In this document: piece after piece, positions 12,222 to 19,701 of the stretch
Position numbering within the stretch: position 1 is the first letter of the stretch
Layout of the letters: each line of letters begins with the position of its first letter
Virus record (IMG/VR): IMGVR_UViG_3300032229_000203
Coordinates: 1-20,468 of that record
Reading direction: 5' to 3' (one strand)
Origin: a virus
DNA: 20,468 bases
Notes under the pieces: model-generated
Databases searched by the model: none
What the model was told of the DNA's origin: nothing
Seen by the model: only the letters and a program-made list of their open reading frames with translations
Position numbers and translations under genes: made by a program

Positions 12222-12755
12222 TTAGTTCCACGTTGGTCTCAAGTAGGCAAGCATCGCCTGACGACGTGCATTGATCTCTCCTGGCTGATTAGCCTGTGTA
12301 TTGGCCTTACCATCATTAACGAGGTGAGGAGCAGGAGTAAGATGAGTTTGTGGAGCACTGCGAGGAATCATGTATGACACTGCGCCATCACGATTTACAG
12401 GTATTGCTTTCATCTGACGGGCTATACCCATGTCAGGGTTAAACTCTTCAGGCCAGTAGTACATAGAGGGCTCAATACGCTCACCCTTGTGTACACCACG
12501 TTGATAGGCTTTCTGGTTGACACGAGTCTTGATGCTATCCAGTAAACGGTCATCACGACGTGAGCGGATAGTACCAAGGTAGCCATCTGGGTATTCCGCA
12601 GATGGAACTCTTCCGACACCAATACGGAGTGAATCCATGGTGTCACGGGCTACAGGAGTACCTGCACCACCCTGATTGTTGTATCCAGCAAGACCACCGC
12701 CACCTAGCGATTGCCAGTTCTGCGATGGTGAAAAGTTATTGTATCCGCCAGCCAT
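12222..12755 (-). CDS. Unknown protein with Gly/Asn-rich N-terminus
   Basis: A 177-residue protein. Residues 1-33 are low complexity (GGYNNFSPSQNWQ, then GGGGLAGYNNQGG). The remainder includes a folded-looking portion with IRSRRDDRLLDSIKTRV (63-79) and MYYWPEEFNPDMG (98-110) and ends in a helix with AMLAYLRPTWN. It overlaps the previous stop by one base. The sticky N-terminus resembles assembly proteins, but that is only an impression; no family recognised. Confidence 0.65.
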   Translation of the reverse strand: MAGGYNNFSPSQNWQSLGGGGLAGYNNQGGAGTPVARDTMDSLRIGVGRVPSAEYPDGYLGTIRSRRDDRLLDSIKTRVNQKAYQRGVHKGERIEPSMYYWPEEFNPDMGIARQMKAIPVNRDGAVSYMIPRSAPQTHLTPAPHLVNDGKANTQANQPGEINARRQAMLAYLRPTWN

Positions 12756-13267
12756 TATCGATTCTTTTCTTTTGGCTTTTTCTTAGTGTTAGGAACGTTC
12801 TCGTAAGTCTGGACGTTGTACATAGCGTCCTCCTTACGTTCTTCCATCTTCTTTGTGGCTTCTTTTTTACTTGTGTATACACGAGAGGCATCTAATTGAA
12901 CACCGCTCTGTGGCTTGCTTGGATCTACCCATGAACCAATGTTCACGTTCTTATCCTTGCTACCTAAGCGCACTGTTTCTGCAAATTTTGCTGCATCATT
13001 TGCGCTAATTTTAGGGTCTTTACTTCCTGTATTAACTTTCTTAGTGTTAATACGACGGCCTTTCGCGTCTCGTTCTCCACCAACTGCATAGCCAGTTGCT
13101 GGTTGTTCATCAGTAGTAATTCCAGTACGAACATTCATCGTAAGACCACGATCACTTACTGGCTTGGCATTTGTGCGTGCTGCAAATTCAACCGCACTCA
13201 ACGCAGGGTGAACACCCTCAGGTCGAATGAGTTTTTCAGGTCGAATTGCAGGACGCTTTCTGCTCAC
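12755..13267 (-). CDS. Unknown basic protein with C-terminal alpha/beta segment
   Basis: A 170-residue protein starting at GTG 13267, which overlaps the upstream TGA by four bases (GTGA). Residues 1-110 are polar and basic with little predicted structure. The C-terminal part reads as strand-helix-strand: GSWVDPSKPQSG, LDASRVYTSKKEATKKMEE, AMYNVQTYENV, followed by a Lys-rich tail. The compact end may be a small fold used in other phage proteins, but I cannot name it. Confidence 0.65.
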   Translation of the reverse strand: MSRKRPAIRPEKLIRPEGVHPALSAVEFAARTNAKPVSDRGLTMNVRTGITTDEQPATGYAVGGERDAKGRRINTKKVNTGSKDPKISANDAAKFAETVRLGSKDKNVNIGSWVDPSKPQSGVQLDASRVYTSKKEATKKMEERKEDAMYNVQTYENVPNTKKKPKEKNR

Positions 13268-13506
13268 TGGCTTCTACCTGAACCTTGAGATTGAGGAAGA
13301 GTAGTTGTGGATGCAGTGTCATCCCAACTAAAGGTTGTTCCTCTAGTTTTAGATGAGTACGCCAAAGGTCCACCCTTACCAATTGACTGATTACGCCACG
13401 CAGTTGCCTGCGCTGCACTTCCAGTTGTTGCTTTACTTAATGACAGTGGAGGTGTCATATCTGGTTGTACTGGCTTAAACTGACTCGATGAAATTGAGCC
13501 ACTCAT
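13264..13506 (-). CDS. Small Ser/Thr-rich unknown protein
   Basis: An 80-residue protein, almost a third of it Ser or Thr, with Gln and Gly making up much of the rest; disordered in appearance. SSSQF near the N-terminus also occurs in the 89-residue Ala/Gly-rich protein (10243-10512). It starts one base after the previous stop and overlaps the next start by four. Function unknown. Confidence 0.55.
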   Translation of the reverse strand: MSGSISSSQFKPVQPDMTPPLSLSKATTGSAAQATAWRNQSIGKGGPLAYSSKTRGTTFSWDDTASTTTLPQSQGSGRSQ

Positions 13507-13507
13507 T

Positions 13508-13924
13508 TTAGTAGGTGCTATCTACGCCGCTGTTAAAGTTAGGTGCTTGTCGTCCCATAACTGAAGGAACAATTCGTGCATTTGCCATCGTTGCTCCTGC
13601 TTCGCTATTGATTGGAGCAGGCATCTTTGCAGTGATGCGGTGTTGTGCACCCTTACGCTCAACGTTCTGACGATTTGCTTTGTTCATGATTGTTGGATCG
13701 CCAGCCTGTGTGTTCTTCTTAGGCATTAACTTTCCAGCAAGTGGTGTTGCACTTGGTGCAGCAAAAGCACTTGTTGCGCTACCCATGTATGCTCGTGCGC
13801 CTGTTGCAACGATCTGCTCTGGTGTTGGGTTAGAATTCATTCTCTTACCTACCGATTCATGATGATTTGAAGGTGCGCCCATGCGACGACGCATTGCGTG
13901 ACCCATATCTGTCCAATTGGCCAT
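13508..13924 (-). CDS. Unknown protein, first gene of the small-protein cassette
   Basis: A 138-residue basic protein rich in Ala, Met, Asn and Pro, starting MANWTDMGHAMRRRMGAP. A strong AAGGAG lies five bases before the ATG, unlike the coupled genes that follow, and a 37-base gap separates it from the SpoVS-like gene. This may therefore be where ribosomes first load on the cassette mRNA. No domain recognised; several Pro-Gly turns suggest mostly extended structure. Confidence 0.65.
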   Translation of the reverse strand: MANWTDMGHAMRRRMGAPSNHHESVGKRMNSNPTPEQIVATGARAYMGSATSAFAAPSATPLAGKLMPKKNTQAGDPTIMNKANRQNVERKGAQHRITAKMPAPINSEAGATMANARIVPSVMGRQAPNFNSGVDSTY

Positions 13925-13961
13925 TGTGACTCCTTAGTCTTGTTCCAAGGATACGTCTGTT

Positions 13962-14255
13962 TTAGTTGGCTGTAATAGCAAACACGATGGCGCTGATCTC
14001 ACCGTCACGAGACTCAATAGTGGTAAATCCTGGGATACAGGATAGATCCATACCTCGTGGGGCTACATAGCCTCTAGCAATTGCAATTGCTTTAACTGCC
14101 TGGTTTACCGCTCCTGCACCTACAGCACGAAGTTTTACTTCCTTCTTGTCGTAGATTGCGTGAGCAATTGCTGAGGCAACACTCTGAGGGTTTGAAGAGG
14201 CGCTGACACGTAGGAACGGTTCGTCAGCAGAAATAGGTGAAATTGATTCTGTCAC
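13962..14255 (-). CDS. SpoVS-family protein
   Basis: A 97-residue protein that closely follows Bacillus SpoVS: FLRVSASSNPQSVASAIAHA (14-33), then RAVGAGAVNQAVKAIAIARG (43-62), YVAPRGMDLSCIPGF (63-77) and a final strand ISAIVFAI. SpoVS is a roughly 86-residue protein with an Alba-like fold, needed in Bacillus for late spore development; Alba-type folds commonly bind nucleic acid. GTG 14255 is chosen because AAAGGA lies nine bases upstream; the alternative TTG at 14300 would add 15 residues unlike the family. It follows the RuvC-like gene and precedes the small-protein cassette. In a phage it might coat DNA or RNA, but that is inference. Confidence 0.85.
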   Translation of the reverse strand: MTESISPISADEPFLRVSASSNPQSVASAIAHAIYDKKEVKLRAVGAGAVNQAVKAIAIARGYVAPRGMDLSCIPGFTTIESRDGEISAIVFAITAN

Positions 14256-14309
14256 AGTTATTAGTCCTTTGGTTCGAGTTAGTGTGCCGCTCCTAACCAA
14301 AGGGTAAGG

Positions 14310-14912
14310 CTAAAGTCTTGCTTGGTCTCGGTATTTAGGGTCTTCAATTTGTTTGGCTACTGCCTTCTCGATTTCATCAATCGCAGTTTTTCCAGCAAGC
14401 CTTCCTAGAGCGTAGGCATCTGCAGCATTATCATCATTGAACTCTATGCCCCACCTCTTGTATATTTGCATCAACATCTCTTGCTTTTTGGCGTTTCCTT
14501 TACCTGAGGCGTACTTCTTCAACGTCATTGGCGGAACTTTTAGTGGATAGCGACAGTTCTCATCTTCACCAAAGTAATCATAGATTGCCATCTTGACTAC
14601 CGCAGCCAACTCACCAAGGACTAAGGCTGAGTGACTAGCAAGGACTGATCCTTCCATAGCGATGTCTGTGATTCCGTGGTTCTCAGACACATAGTCAAGG
14701 GTGTCTATCAACCACTGACGAATATCTACAAGCCGTTCAATACCAAAATACGGAGACTTGTATACCCATGTGATGTGTTTTTCTGGTTCTGCAATACTTA
14801 CTGCAGACAAAGCAAACCCCGTTAACGATTGGTCAATACCAATCGCAACGAGGACTTGCTCATCTGTTAAACCGCCATCAAATAATTTTGTTGGCACGGA
14901 GGTTTCTTTCAT
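14310..14912 (-). CDS. RuvC-like Holliday junction resolvase
   Basis: A 200-residue RNase H-fold nuclease expected to cut four-way DNA junctions made during replication and recombination. The acidic residues fall where RuvC has them: D27 in AIGIDQSLTGFAL, E87 in IAMEGSV, and D161 and D165 in NDDNAADAYALG near the C-terminus. K142-K143 in GNAKKQEM fits the substrate-binding helix. The first 18 residues are an extension outside the usual fold. The start overlaps the DUF6378-like gene by 35 bases, the longest overlap in the block. It belongs with the RecA-like and Cas4-like genes upstream. Confidence 0.85.
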   Translation of the reverse strand: MKETSVPTKLFDGGLTDEQVLVAIGIDQSLTGFALSAVSIAEPEKHITWVYKSPYFGIERLVDIRQWLIDTLDYVSENHGITDIAMEGSVLASHSALVLGELAAVVKMAIYDYFGEDENCRYPLKVPPMTLKKYASGKGNAKKQEMLMQIYKRWGIEFNDDNAADAYALGRLAGKTAIDEIEKAVAKQIEDPKYRDQARL

Positions 14913-15174
14913 CTATGACCATCTCAATGGTCCCAAGATAACCTGCCCCGTCCGTCAAGTTATCTCTCTTATGCATGTATGTCTCTCGTGCAATCTTTAC
15001 CCAAGCCATCGCTAGTCCTACTTGTTCTTCAGTAATGTCAATACCGAAAATAACTTCCCAACCCTTTTTAATTCGGTTGAAGTTATCAAGAGGATGATCG
15101 TAAGTATAGTTACGCTCACCAGTGATTAAACTCTGCGCTTCTTCAAGAACAGTTGGCTTATGGGAGTCGGACAT
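14878..15174 (-). CDS. DUF6378-like phage protein
   Basis: A 98-residue all-helical protein with features I associate with the phage family DUF6378: ITGERNYTYDHPLDNF (17-32), GLAMAWVKIARE (53-64), and HKRDNLTDGAGYLG (68-81). The family is common beside phage replication genes and has no proven function; the conserved charged helices recall small nucleotide pyrophosphohydrolases, but this is speculative. ATG 15174 has AGGA five bases upstream and is preferred to an in-frame start at 15207. It overlaps the subtilase end by 17 bases and the resolvase start by 35. Confidence 0.75.
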   Translation of the reverse strand: MSDSHKPTVLEEAQSLITGERNYTYDHPLDNFNRIKKGWEVIFGIDITEEQVGLAMAWVKIARETYMHKRDNLTDGAGYLGTIEMVIDERNLRANKII

Positions 15175-16051
15175 ATTTTCCTGTCTGGAACTCGTTCTTA
15201 GCATCAACAGTTGTAGCCATCAACGCATTAAATGTAGCGTCAAAAGTTTCTTTTCTATTCAGTAACCACCAACCAGCAAAGGCTGCTGTTGCTCCTGATG
15301 TACCTGCTGTAAACCTTAGTGTTCCATCAAGTTGTAGAGCATTCCAACGACCATTCAAAAAGAAGTCAGTCTGTCCTTGTGCGCCGTTACTGTAGCGTGC
15401 AATGTATGGAGACGCATCTTTGTCGTATTCAATTGCACCTCTTCCTGGATTATCTGTAGCACCTACTGAGACAGTGTCTGTCAAACATGCAGGTGCATGT
15501 GTAGCAGTACGATTACCGTTGTTTCCAACAGCAGCAACTACTGGGACGTTTGCTGCTTTAAGGGCTGCAATATTTTCTGCCAATCCTGCTGGAACCTTGC
15601 AGTTTGCAAAGATGGCTCCTTGAGAAATACTGACAACTGCAATGTTGTGCGTAACTCTGTTAGCAACAACCCAGTTAAGAGCGTTGTTGACATCTGATAG
15701 AGAGTAAAACCCTTGATTACCCGCAGGAGTCATTCCAACAATACGAATAGGAATAACTTTTGCTGATGGATTAACACGAAGAACTAACGAAATCATCTGT
15801 GTTCCATGGCTGAAGTTTCTGTCTTTTGTTGCTGGAAGGTCTGCAGCGCCTGTTCCTTCCATCATCTGCTTTCCATTTGGACACTTGTACGAAGACAAAA
15901 TACAAACCTCATAAGAGATGCTGTCCTTGAATAAAGAAGTGTTAGTGCCAGTGTCGATAACAACAACTGCTGGTGGTGTATTTGCCTGTACTGGTACCGC
16001 CGTGGTACCAAGTACCATAATTGATACAAGTAGTGTAAGTAATTTTTTCAT
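15158..16051 (-). CDS. Secreted subtilisin-like serine protease
   Basis: A 297-residue S8-family peptidase. MKKLLTLLVSIMVLGTTAVPVQAN is a Sec signal peptide, probably cut after VQA (residue 23). All catalytic elements are present: D33 in VVIDTG, H82 in SHGTQM, the oxyanion Asn in VGNNGN (176-180) and S252 in GTSGA. Cysteines C50, C57, C151 and C189 could form disulfides outside the cell. No propeptide domain is seen between signal and catalytic core, so maturation may be simple. The start overlaps the 162-residue gene by ATGA and the end overlaps the DUF6378-like gene, so it is truly part of the replication operon. Possible roles are modifying host surface proteins, attacking competitors or processing proteins at lysis; the sequence does not choose between them. 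Confidence 0.9.
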   Translation of the reverse strand: MKKLLTLLVSIMVLGTTAVPVQANTPPAVVVIDTGTNTSLFKDSISYEVCILSSYKCPNGKQMMEGTGAADLPATKDRNFSHGTQMISLVLRVNPSAKVIPIRIVGMTPAGNQGFYSLSDVNNALNWVVANRVTHNIAVVSISQGAIFANCKVPAGLAENIAALKAANVPVVAAVGNNGNRTATHAPACLTDTVSVGATDNPGRGAIEYDKDASPYIARYSNGAQGQTDFFLNGRWNALQLDGTLRFTAGTSGATAAFAGWWLLNRKETFDATFNALMATTVDAKNEFQTGKYVRLP

Positions 16052-16536
16052 GTGTTGAACTTATCCTTTCGTCCCGTTCGTACGTCATTAGTTCGACGAG
16101 TGATCTCTCTGGATACCAGCGCCACATCACGCTCAAAGTTGTTGTACACAACCTCTAACATCTTGCGATACGCATAGGCATTCATATAACGTTCCTCAAC
16201 GTCTATGAAATCTGGATCAGCCATCACCTGAGCCTTCATCATAGTCACTCGTTCACCCTTAACCTTACTGGTGTCTTTCATAATCAGCAACTTTGCCTCA
16301 AGCATGTCTCGGCGCTTTTCAAGCACCTTCTCGTCCACCTGTGATGCGGCTAACTGTCCCGCTACAAAGTTAGACCAGGCTGTCAGGCGTGTAAACAAGG
16401 CGCTAAGTTCATCGCTCTCCAAGAGAGAGATGTCCTTGGGCATGGGTGGCTGCTTATCCTGCTCAGGCCACAGGTTGATGTTCTGCGCCTTCATCTTCTC
16501 AACAGCCTGCTTTGATCCATCACCTAGGTTTAACAT
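16048..16536 (-). CDS. Unknown helical protein of the replication operon
   Basis: A 162-residue, strongly charged protein. After a Pro-rich segment (PEQDKQPPMPKDI, 24-36) it is nearly all helix, with heptad-like stretches at 50-110 and 120-160 that suit a coiled coil or helical bundle. No catalytic motif is seen. Its ATG overlaps the Cas4-like stop as TAATG and its end overlaps the subtilase start as ATGA. The position next to a Cas4-like nuclease suggests a recombination accessory factor, but no family is recognised. Confidence 0.7.
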   Translation of the reverse strand: MLNLGDGSKQAVEKMKAQNINLWPEQDKQPPMPKDISLLESDELSALFTRLTAWSNFVAGQLAASQVDEKVLEKRRDMLEAKLLIMKDTSKVKGERVTMMKAQVMADPDFIDVEERYMNAYAYRKMLEVVYNNFERDVALVSREITRRTNDVRTGRKDKFNT

Positions 16537-17381
16537 TATTCCTCAATCTGGTTGCACTGTTTGCAACCGTCCTCGCTCACGTTACATAGAGGCATTACTC
16601 CAGCCTCAACTGCCTTGATAATCTTCTCTGCTTTGAAGAAGATTCTATCTACAACTTCGTAGTCAGCCTTGATTGTGAACTCTTTGTATGCTTGGTTTGA
16701 CTTTAGTTCGTACAAGAAGACAATCTCTTTAGGCGCTACATCTCCAAACATACGCTTGGCTAACTCTAAGTACATCTGTCCCTGCAACAAGTGACCTCTG
16801 AATGGGCGACGAATGTTCTTCCATGCCTTGTTCAAGTCACCATCTGCGTCGTAGAGAAGGTCAGGTGCTTCAAAGCGTAATGTTCCTTCACCAATAGATT
16901 TGATCTCAATAAGGAAATCATCACCTAGACCTTTGACCCAGCCATCAGTATGTCCTGCAATACGCAACTCTGGATCAAGCATCTTGACCTCGTCGTATCG
17001 CAGTGTGGCGCACTCGCAGTGTTGACACTTGGCAGGTGATAGGCCAGAGGTAATTCCTTTGCAGTTTACACACTTGAAGTCTCCCCAGAGATTGCCCATC
17101 TCATAGACGCGGTTCTGCCACTTCTCATGGATGAAGTGACCCTCATCAAAGATGTTCTGCAGTGTAAGCCCTGGGTTCTTCTCCATCTTCTTACCACCAG
17201 TAAGTAGGTAATAGGAGTAACGATGACAGAAGTCAGCCTTGATCATTTCAGAAGGGTGAAGCACTGTGGTGCTTCGATCTCCTGGTTCTTTCTTCATGAG
17301 GTGACGTTCAATGTGACCAGTAAGACGGCTATCTGTCTTCTTAGTATCTAGATACTTCTGGAGGTCTGTCTTGGAAGGCAT
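16536..17381 (-). CDS. Cas4/RecB-like PD-(D/E)XK exonuclease with Fe-S cysteines
   Basis: A 281-residue nuclease likely to trim DNA ends for recombination. The core motifs are H82 or H85 in EGHFIHEKW, D146 in GHTDGW, E159-x-K161 in LIEIKS and Q200-x3-Y204 in LLQGQMYLEL. Cas4 and AddB proteins hold a 4Fe-4S cluster with one Cys before the core and three at the C-terminus; here C52 (FCHRYSYY) and C266, C273, C276 fit. In addition C104-x2-C107 and C119-x2-C122 form a zinc-ribbon-like insert between the His and Asp motifs. It is coupled by TAATG to WhiB upstream and to the helical protein downstream. No Cas1, Cas2 or CRISPR repeats are in the window, so a CRISPR role is not indicated. Confidence 0.88.
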   Translation of the reverse strand: MPSKTDLQKYLDTKKTDSRLTGHIERHLMKKEPGDRSTTVLHPSEMIKADFCHRYSYYLLTGGKKMEKNPGLTLQNIFDEGHFIHEKWQNRVYEMGNLWGDFKCVNCKGITSGLSPAKCQHCECATLRYDEVKMLDPELRIAGHTDGWVKGLGDDFLIEIKSIGEGTLRFEAPDLLYDADGDLNKAWKNIRRPFRGHLLQGQMYLELAKRMFGDVAPKEIVFLYELKSNQAYKEFTIKADYEVVDRIFFKAEKIIKAVEAGVMPLCNVSEDGCKQCNQIEE

Positions 17382-17722
17382 TAGTAGTCCTTGTCTATGC
17401 TGAAAATAAATTCTTCTAGGGTCTGTATTGTCTTCTTAGTCTTCTTTAATTTTTGCCACTTTCGCATGAGGGCGTTTCTTTCTCGGTGACTGAGTCCTCC
17501 CCAGATTCCATGAGGCTCGTCTCGTCGAACTGCATCCCATAAACACTCTGCTCGTACTGGACAAGGGTTCTTTCCTGTCTCACCGAAACAGAATGCTTTT
17601 GCCCTGTTAGCGATCTCTTTGTACTGCTCTTTGTCACGAGGAGGGTAGAAGATATCTGTGTCTTGACCTGAGCATCTTGCTTGGTATCTCCATGCGTACT
17701 CTGGTTCATCAAAGTCTTCCAT
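17381..17722 (-). CDS. WhiB-family iron-sulfur regulator
   Basis: A 113-residue protein of the actinobacterial WhiB (Wbl) family, which bind a 4Fe-4S cluster and act with the main sigma factor. C17, C45, C54 and C60 are the cluster ligands, CPVRAECL is the family core and GIWGG (72-76) the diagnostic turn, followed by SHRERNALMRKWQKLKKTKK, a basic DNA-contact region. The second and third cysteines are eight residues apart instead of the usual two, because six extra residues (within FGETGKNP) are inserted. It overlaps the PD-(D/E)XK gene by 14 bases and is coupled to the Cas4-like gene by TAATG. Phage WhiB proteins can reprogram host transcription; the target here is unknown. Confidence 0.92.
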   Translation of the reverse strand: MEDFDEPEYAWRYQARCSGQDTDIFYPPRDKEQYKEIANRAKAFCFGETGKNPCPVRAECLWDAVRRDEPHGIWGGLSHRERNALMRKWQKLKKTKKTIQTLEEFIFSIDKDY

Positions 17723-18035
17723 GGTTGTCTAGGGTCTCTCTCATCTCTAGGAAGTCGTCTTCAAGAAGTATCACATAGTTCACTCCATCAAGATGAAGGC
17801 CAAACACTGGCATTCTTCCATCAAGGATTGCTTCGGTAGTTATCTTCTTCAATTCGTCTGATTTAATGGTTTTAGTTTTCTTGCCTGTCCACTTATGTTC
17901 AATCAATAGATCAGTTGAACGTACATCACCTTTGCGAGACCAGAAGGCTCCAGACGCAGCGTTAGTAGACCCACCAACTTTCTTAGCAAGTCTCTTCTCA
18001 TGCTTCTGGGATTGCTTCTGGCCTTCAGTCTTCAA
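17709..18035 (-). CDS. Small PD-(D/E)XK nuclease
   Basis: A 108-residue protein with a basic N-terminus and a compact nuclease core: D37 in SRKGDVRS, D42 in TDLLIEHK, then E46-x-K48, followed by a basic KWTGKKTKTIK and a strand-helix-strand end (MPVFGLHLDGVNYVILLEDDF). The size and order recall archaeal Hjc resolvases and small phage endonucleases. The only possible start is TTG at 18035, since a stop lies four codons upstream; GAGGAAGG about 11 bases before supports it. It overlaps the preceding gene by 11 bases and WhiB by 14. It may be a second junction or nick endonuclease beside the RuvC-like enzyme. Confidence 0.75.
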   Translation of the reverse strand: MKTEGQKQSQKHEKRLAKKVGGSTNAASGAFWSRKGDVRSTDLLIEHKWTGKKTKTIKSDELKKITTEAILDGRMPVFGLHLDGVNYVILLEDDFLEMRETLDNHGRL

Positions 18036-18267
18036 GTTCTATTTTGCCTTCCTCGTAACCTTCGATCAAGCGTGGTACAAGGAAGAACAGTGCTTCTCTC
18101 CAGAAACAAGTACCGCAACCACAGAATGGTTCTCCTGACAAGGTCTCAGGAATTACATCCTCAGTACCATCCCAGACCGCTTCAAAAAGCATGTCGGTGT
18201 AATCCTCTACGCCCTTCTCCAGTACCTGCGCCCACTCTTCGTCATTTACTACAAACTTCTTAGTCAT
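18025..18267 (-). CDS. Small CGC-x2-C protein next to recA
   Basis: An 80-residue acidic protein. ATG 18267 is chosen over 18303 because GGAGG lies seven bases upstream and it overlaps the RecA stop by only eight bases. It contains GEPFCGCGTCFWREALFF, with C49, C51 and C54 close together, and a C-terminal acidic helix. Three close cysteines could bind metal with a fourth ligand from elsewhere. No named family recognised; the tight coupling suggests a role with the RecA-like protein. Confidence 0.7.
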   Translation of the reverse strand: MTKKFVVNDEEWAQVLEKGVEDYTDMLFEAVWDGTEDVIPETLSGEPFCGCGTCFWREALFFLVPRLIEGYEEGKIELED

Positions 18268-19306
18268 CGCTGTCCTCCGCCATTGGTAGATCTGATGTTT
18301 CAAACACTAACTTTTGAATCTGTTCTTTCAGATCCACTTCTTCACGAATACTTGCGATCACTGGATCAATACCTTGCCACTTTCTTTCGCCAAAGTAATA
18401 CCATCCGCCCTTACGCTGAATGATCTCTTTGACAACTGCAAGTGACGCAACTTCTTTTGCAAAGTCATACTCACCAGCAGCACAATCTCCACCTTCTGCA
18501 AAGTAAAAGTCAAAGTATGCAACACGCTGTGGTGGTGCAGTCTTGTTTTTCAATGTGCGAACCTTGATGCGTTGACCTACACGATTCTTATTACCGCTAG
18601 GTCCAACTTCAATCCACTCATCTCTGCGAATCTCGCAACGAGTAAAGAATGCATAGTTCTTTCCTTCACCACCAGGAGTGGTACGAGGGTCTCCATGCAT
18701 CACACCGATCTTCATGCGGTACTGGTTGATTATGAGACCGAGCACTGGACGTTCATCCTCAACCAGACTGCGCTTGATTGCAGAACCAACTACACGAAAG
18801 AACTTGTTGGTTAGGAGTGCTCCCCTTCCAACAGTCATTTCATTCATGTCCTTCTCCATTTCGGGGGCTGGTGAAAGAGCAGGAAGGGAGTCAATAACAA
18901 TGGCGTCTACTGACTTTGATTCTGCGAACTCTATGACGGCTTGGTAAGCCTCTTCCATAATGTTTGTTTCAATAACAATTACTTTGCTGGTGTCCACTCC
19001 GCACATCTCTGCGTACTCTGGAACCCACTGCTCTGCAGCAACCCATACAGTTGTATGATCTTCTTTCAGTGCTTGGTTTGCTGCGATTGTCTTAAGCGCA
19101 ACCGCTGTCTTTCCATGCGACGGTTCGCCAATGAGTTCGTTCCACTGATTACCAGGGAAGCCACCACCGAGAACATAATCAAGAGTGGTAGAGCCACTAG
19201 TAATCCGAGGAATAAGATCAGACCGAATATCAGACGCAATAACCACCACATTATTGCCAAACTTTTTGTTAAGGGTTGCAACAATTTTTCGTGCTTCATC
19301 ATTCAT
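18260..19306 (-). CDS. recA: RecA-like recombinase
   Basis: ATP-driven strand-exchange protein of 348 residues, about the length of bacterial RecA (around 350). Walker A is GEPSHGKT (60-67, RecA usually GPESSGKT), the catalytic Glu is E92 in WVAAEQWVPEYAE, Walker B is DAIVIDS (134-140), and the DNA-binding loop 2 appears as TTPGGEGKNYAFF, where RecA has TTGGNALKFY. The N-terminal oligomerisation helix (1-17) and the ITSGSTTLDYVLGGGFPGNQ segment (35-54) are typical. The acidic tail AEDSDD also resembles RecA. ATGA overlap with the zinc-ribbon gene and GGGAG nine bases before the ATG set the start. It probably supports phage replication and recombination with the nucleases downstream. Confidence 0.92.
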   Translation of the reverse strand: MNDEARKIVATLNKKFGNNVVVIASDIRSDLIPRITSGSTTLDYVLGGGFPGNQWNELIGEPSHGKTAVALKTIAANQALKEDHTTVWVAAEQWVPEYAEMCGVDTSKVIVIETNIMEEAYQAVIEFAESKSVDAIVIDSLPALSPAPEMEKDMNEMTVGRGALLTNKFFRVVGSAIKRSLVEDERPVLGLIINQYRMKIGVMHGDPRTTPGGEGKNYAFFTRCEIRRDEWIEVGPSGNKNRVGQRIKVRTLKNKTAPPQRVAYFDFYFAEGGDCAAGEYDFAKEVASLAVVKEIIQRKGGWYYFGERKWQGIDPVIASIREEVDLKEQIQKLVFETSDLPMAEDSDD

Positions 19307-19701
19307 CCGTCAATTCTCCCAATAATCCCTTGCGGGTTCCAGTTGCTTTGCACATCATTACCGATAGCACCCTTAGCACTACCTTCAACTTTTGCTCCAG
19401 TCAGTGCTCCATAACGACTTCCTGATTGACTAATTGGATAGCCACAGTCATAACAGCGTGGTGCAGCATTCTGAACAGACATGTAATTAGTTCCACCACA
19501 CTCTGGGCATGATGCTGTCTGTGATGCACTCTGTGCTCGTGATGCAGGTTGCTGTGGTTGCACAGGTTGAAACTGAGTCATCGGTTGTTGCGAGGGTGGC
19601 ATAGGGTTATTTACAGGACGAGGTGCTGCAACAGGAACCTGTTGTTGCGGTGCCTGTGGCTGTGCACCTAGTTGCTTTGCCCACCAGTCTGCATTACTCA
19701 C
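19303..19701 (-). CDS. Zinc-ribbon protein with Pro/Gln-rich N-terminus
   Basis: A 132-residue protein. Residues 12-62 are a disordered Pro/Gln-rich segment; C65-x2-C68 (CPECGG) and C83-x2-C86 (CYDCGY) form a zinc ribbon; the tail SQSGSRYGAL and NWNPQGIIGRI (about 90-130) looks conserved. GTG 19701 overlaps the polA TGA by four bases (GTGA) and has GGGGAG seven bases upstream, so it is preferred to the in-frame GTG at 19716. Wedged between polA and recA, it may link replication and recombination proteins, but there is no direct evidence. Confidence 0.78.
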   Translation of the reverse strand: MSNADWWAKQLGAQPQAPQQQVPVAAPRPVNNPMPPSQQPMTQFQPVQPQQPASRAQSASQTASCPECGGTNYMSVQNAAPRCYDCGYPISQSGSRYGALTGAKVEGSAKGAIGNDVQSNWNPQGIIGRIDG

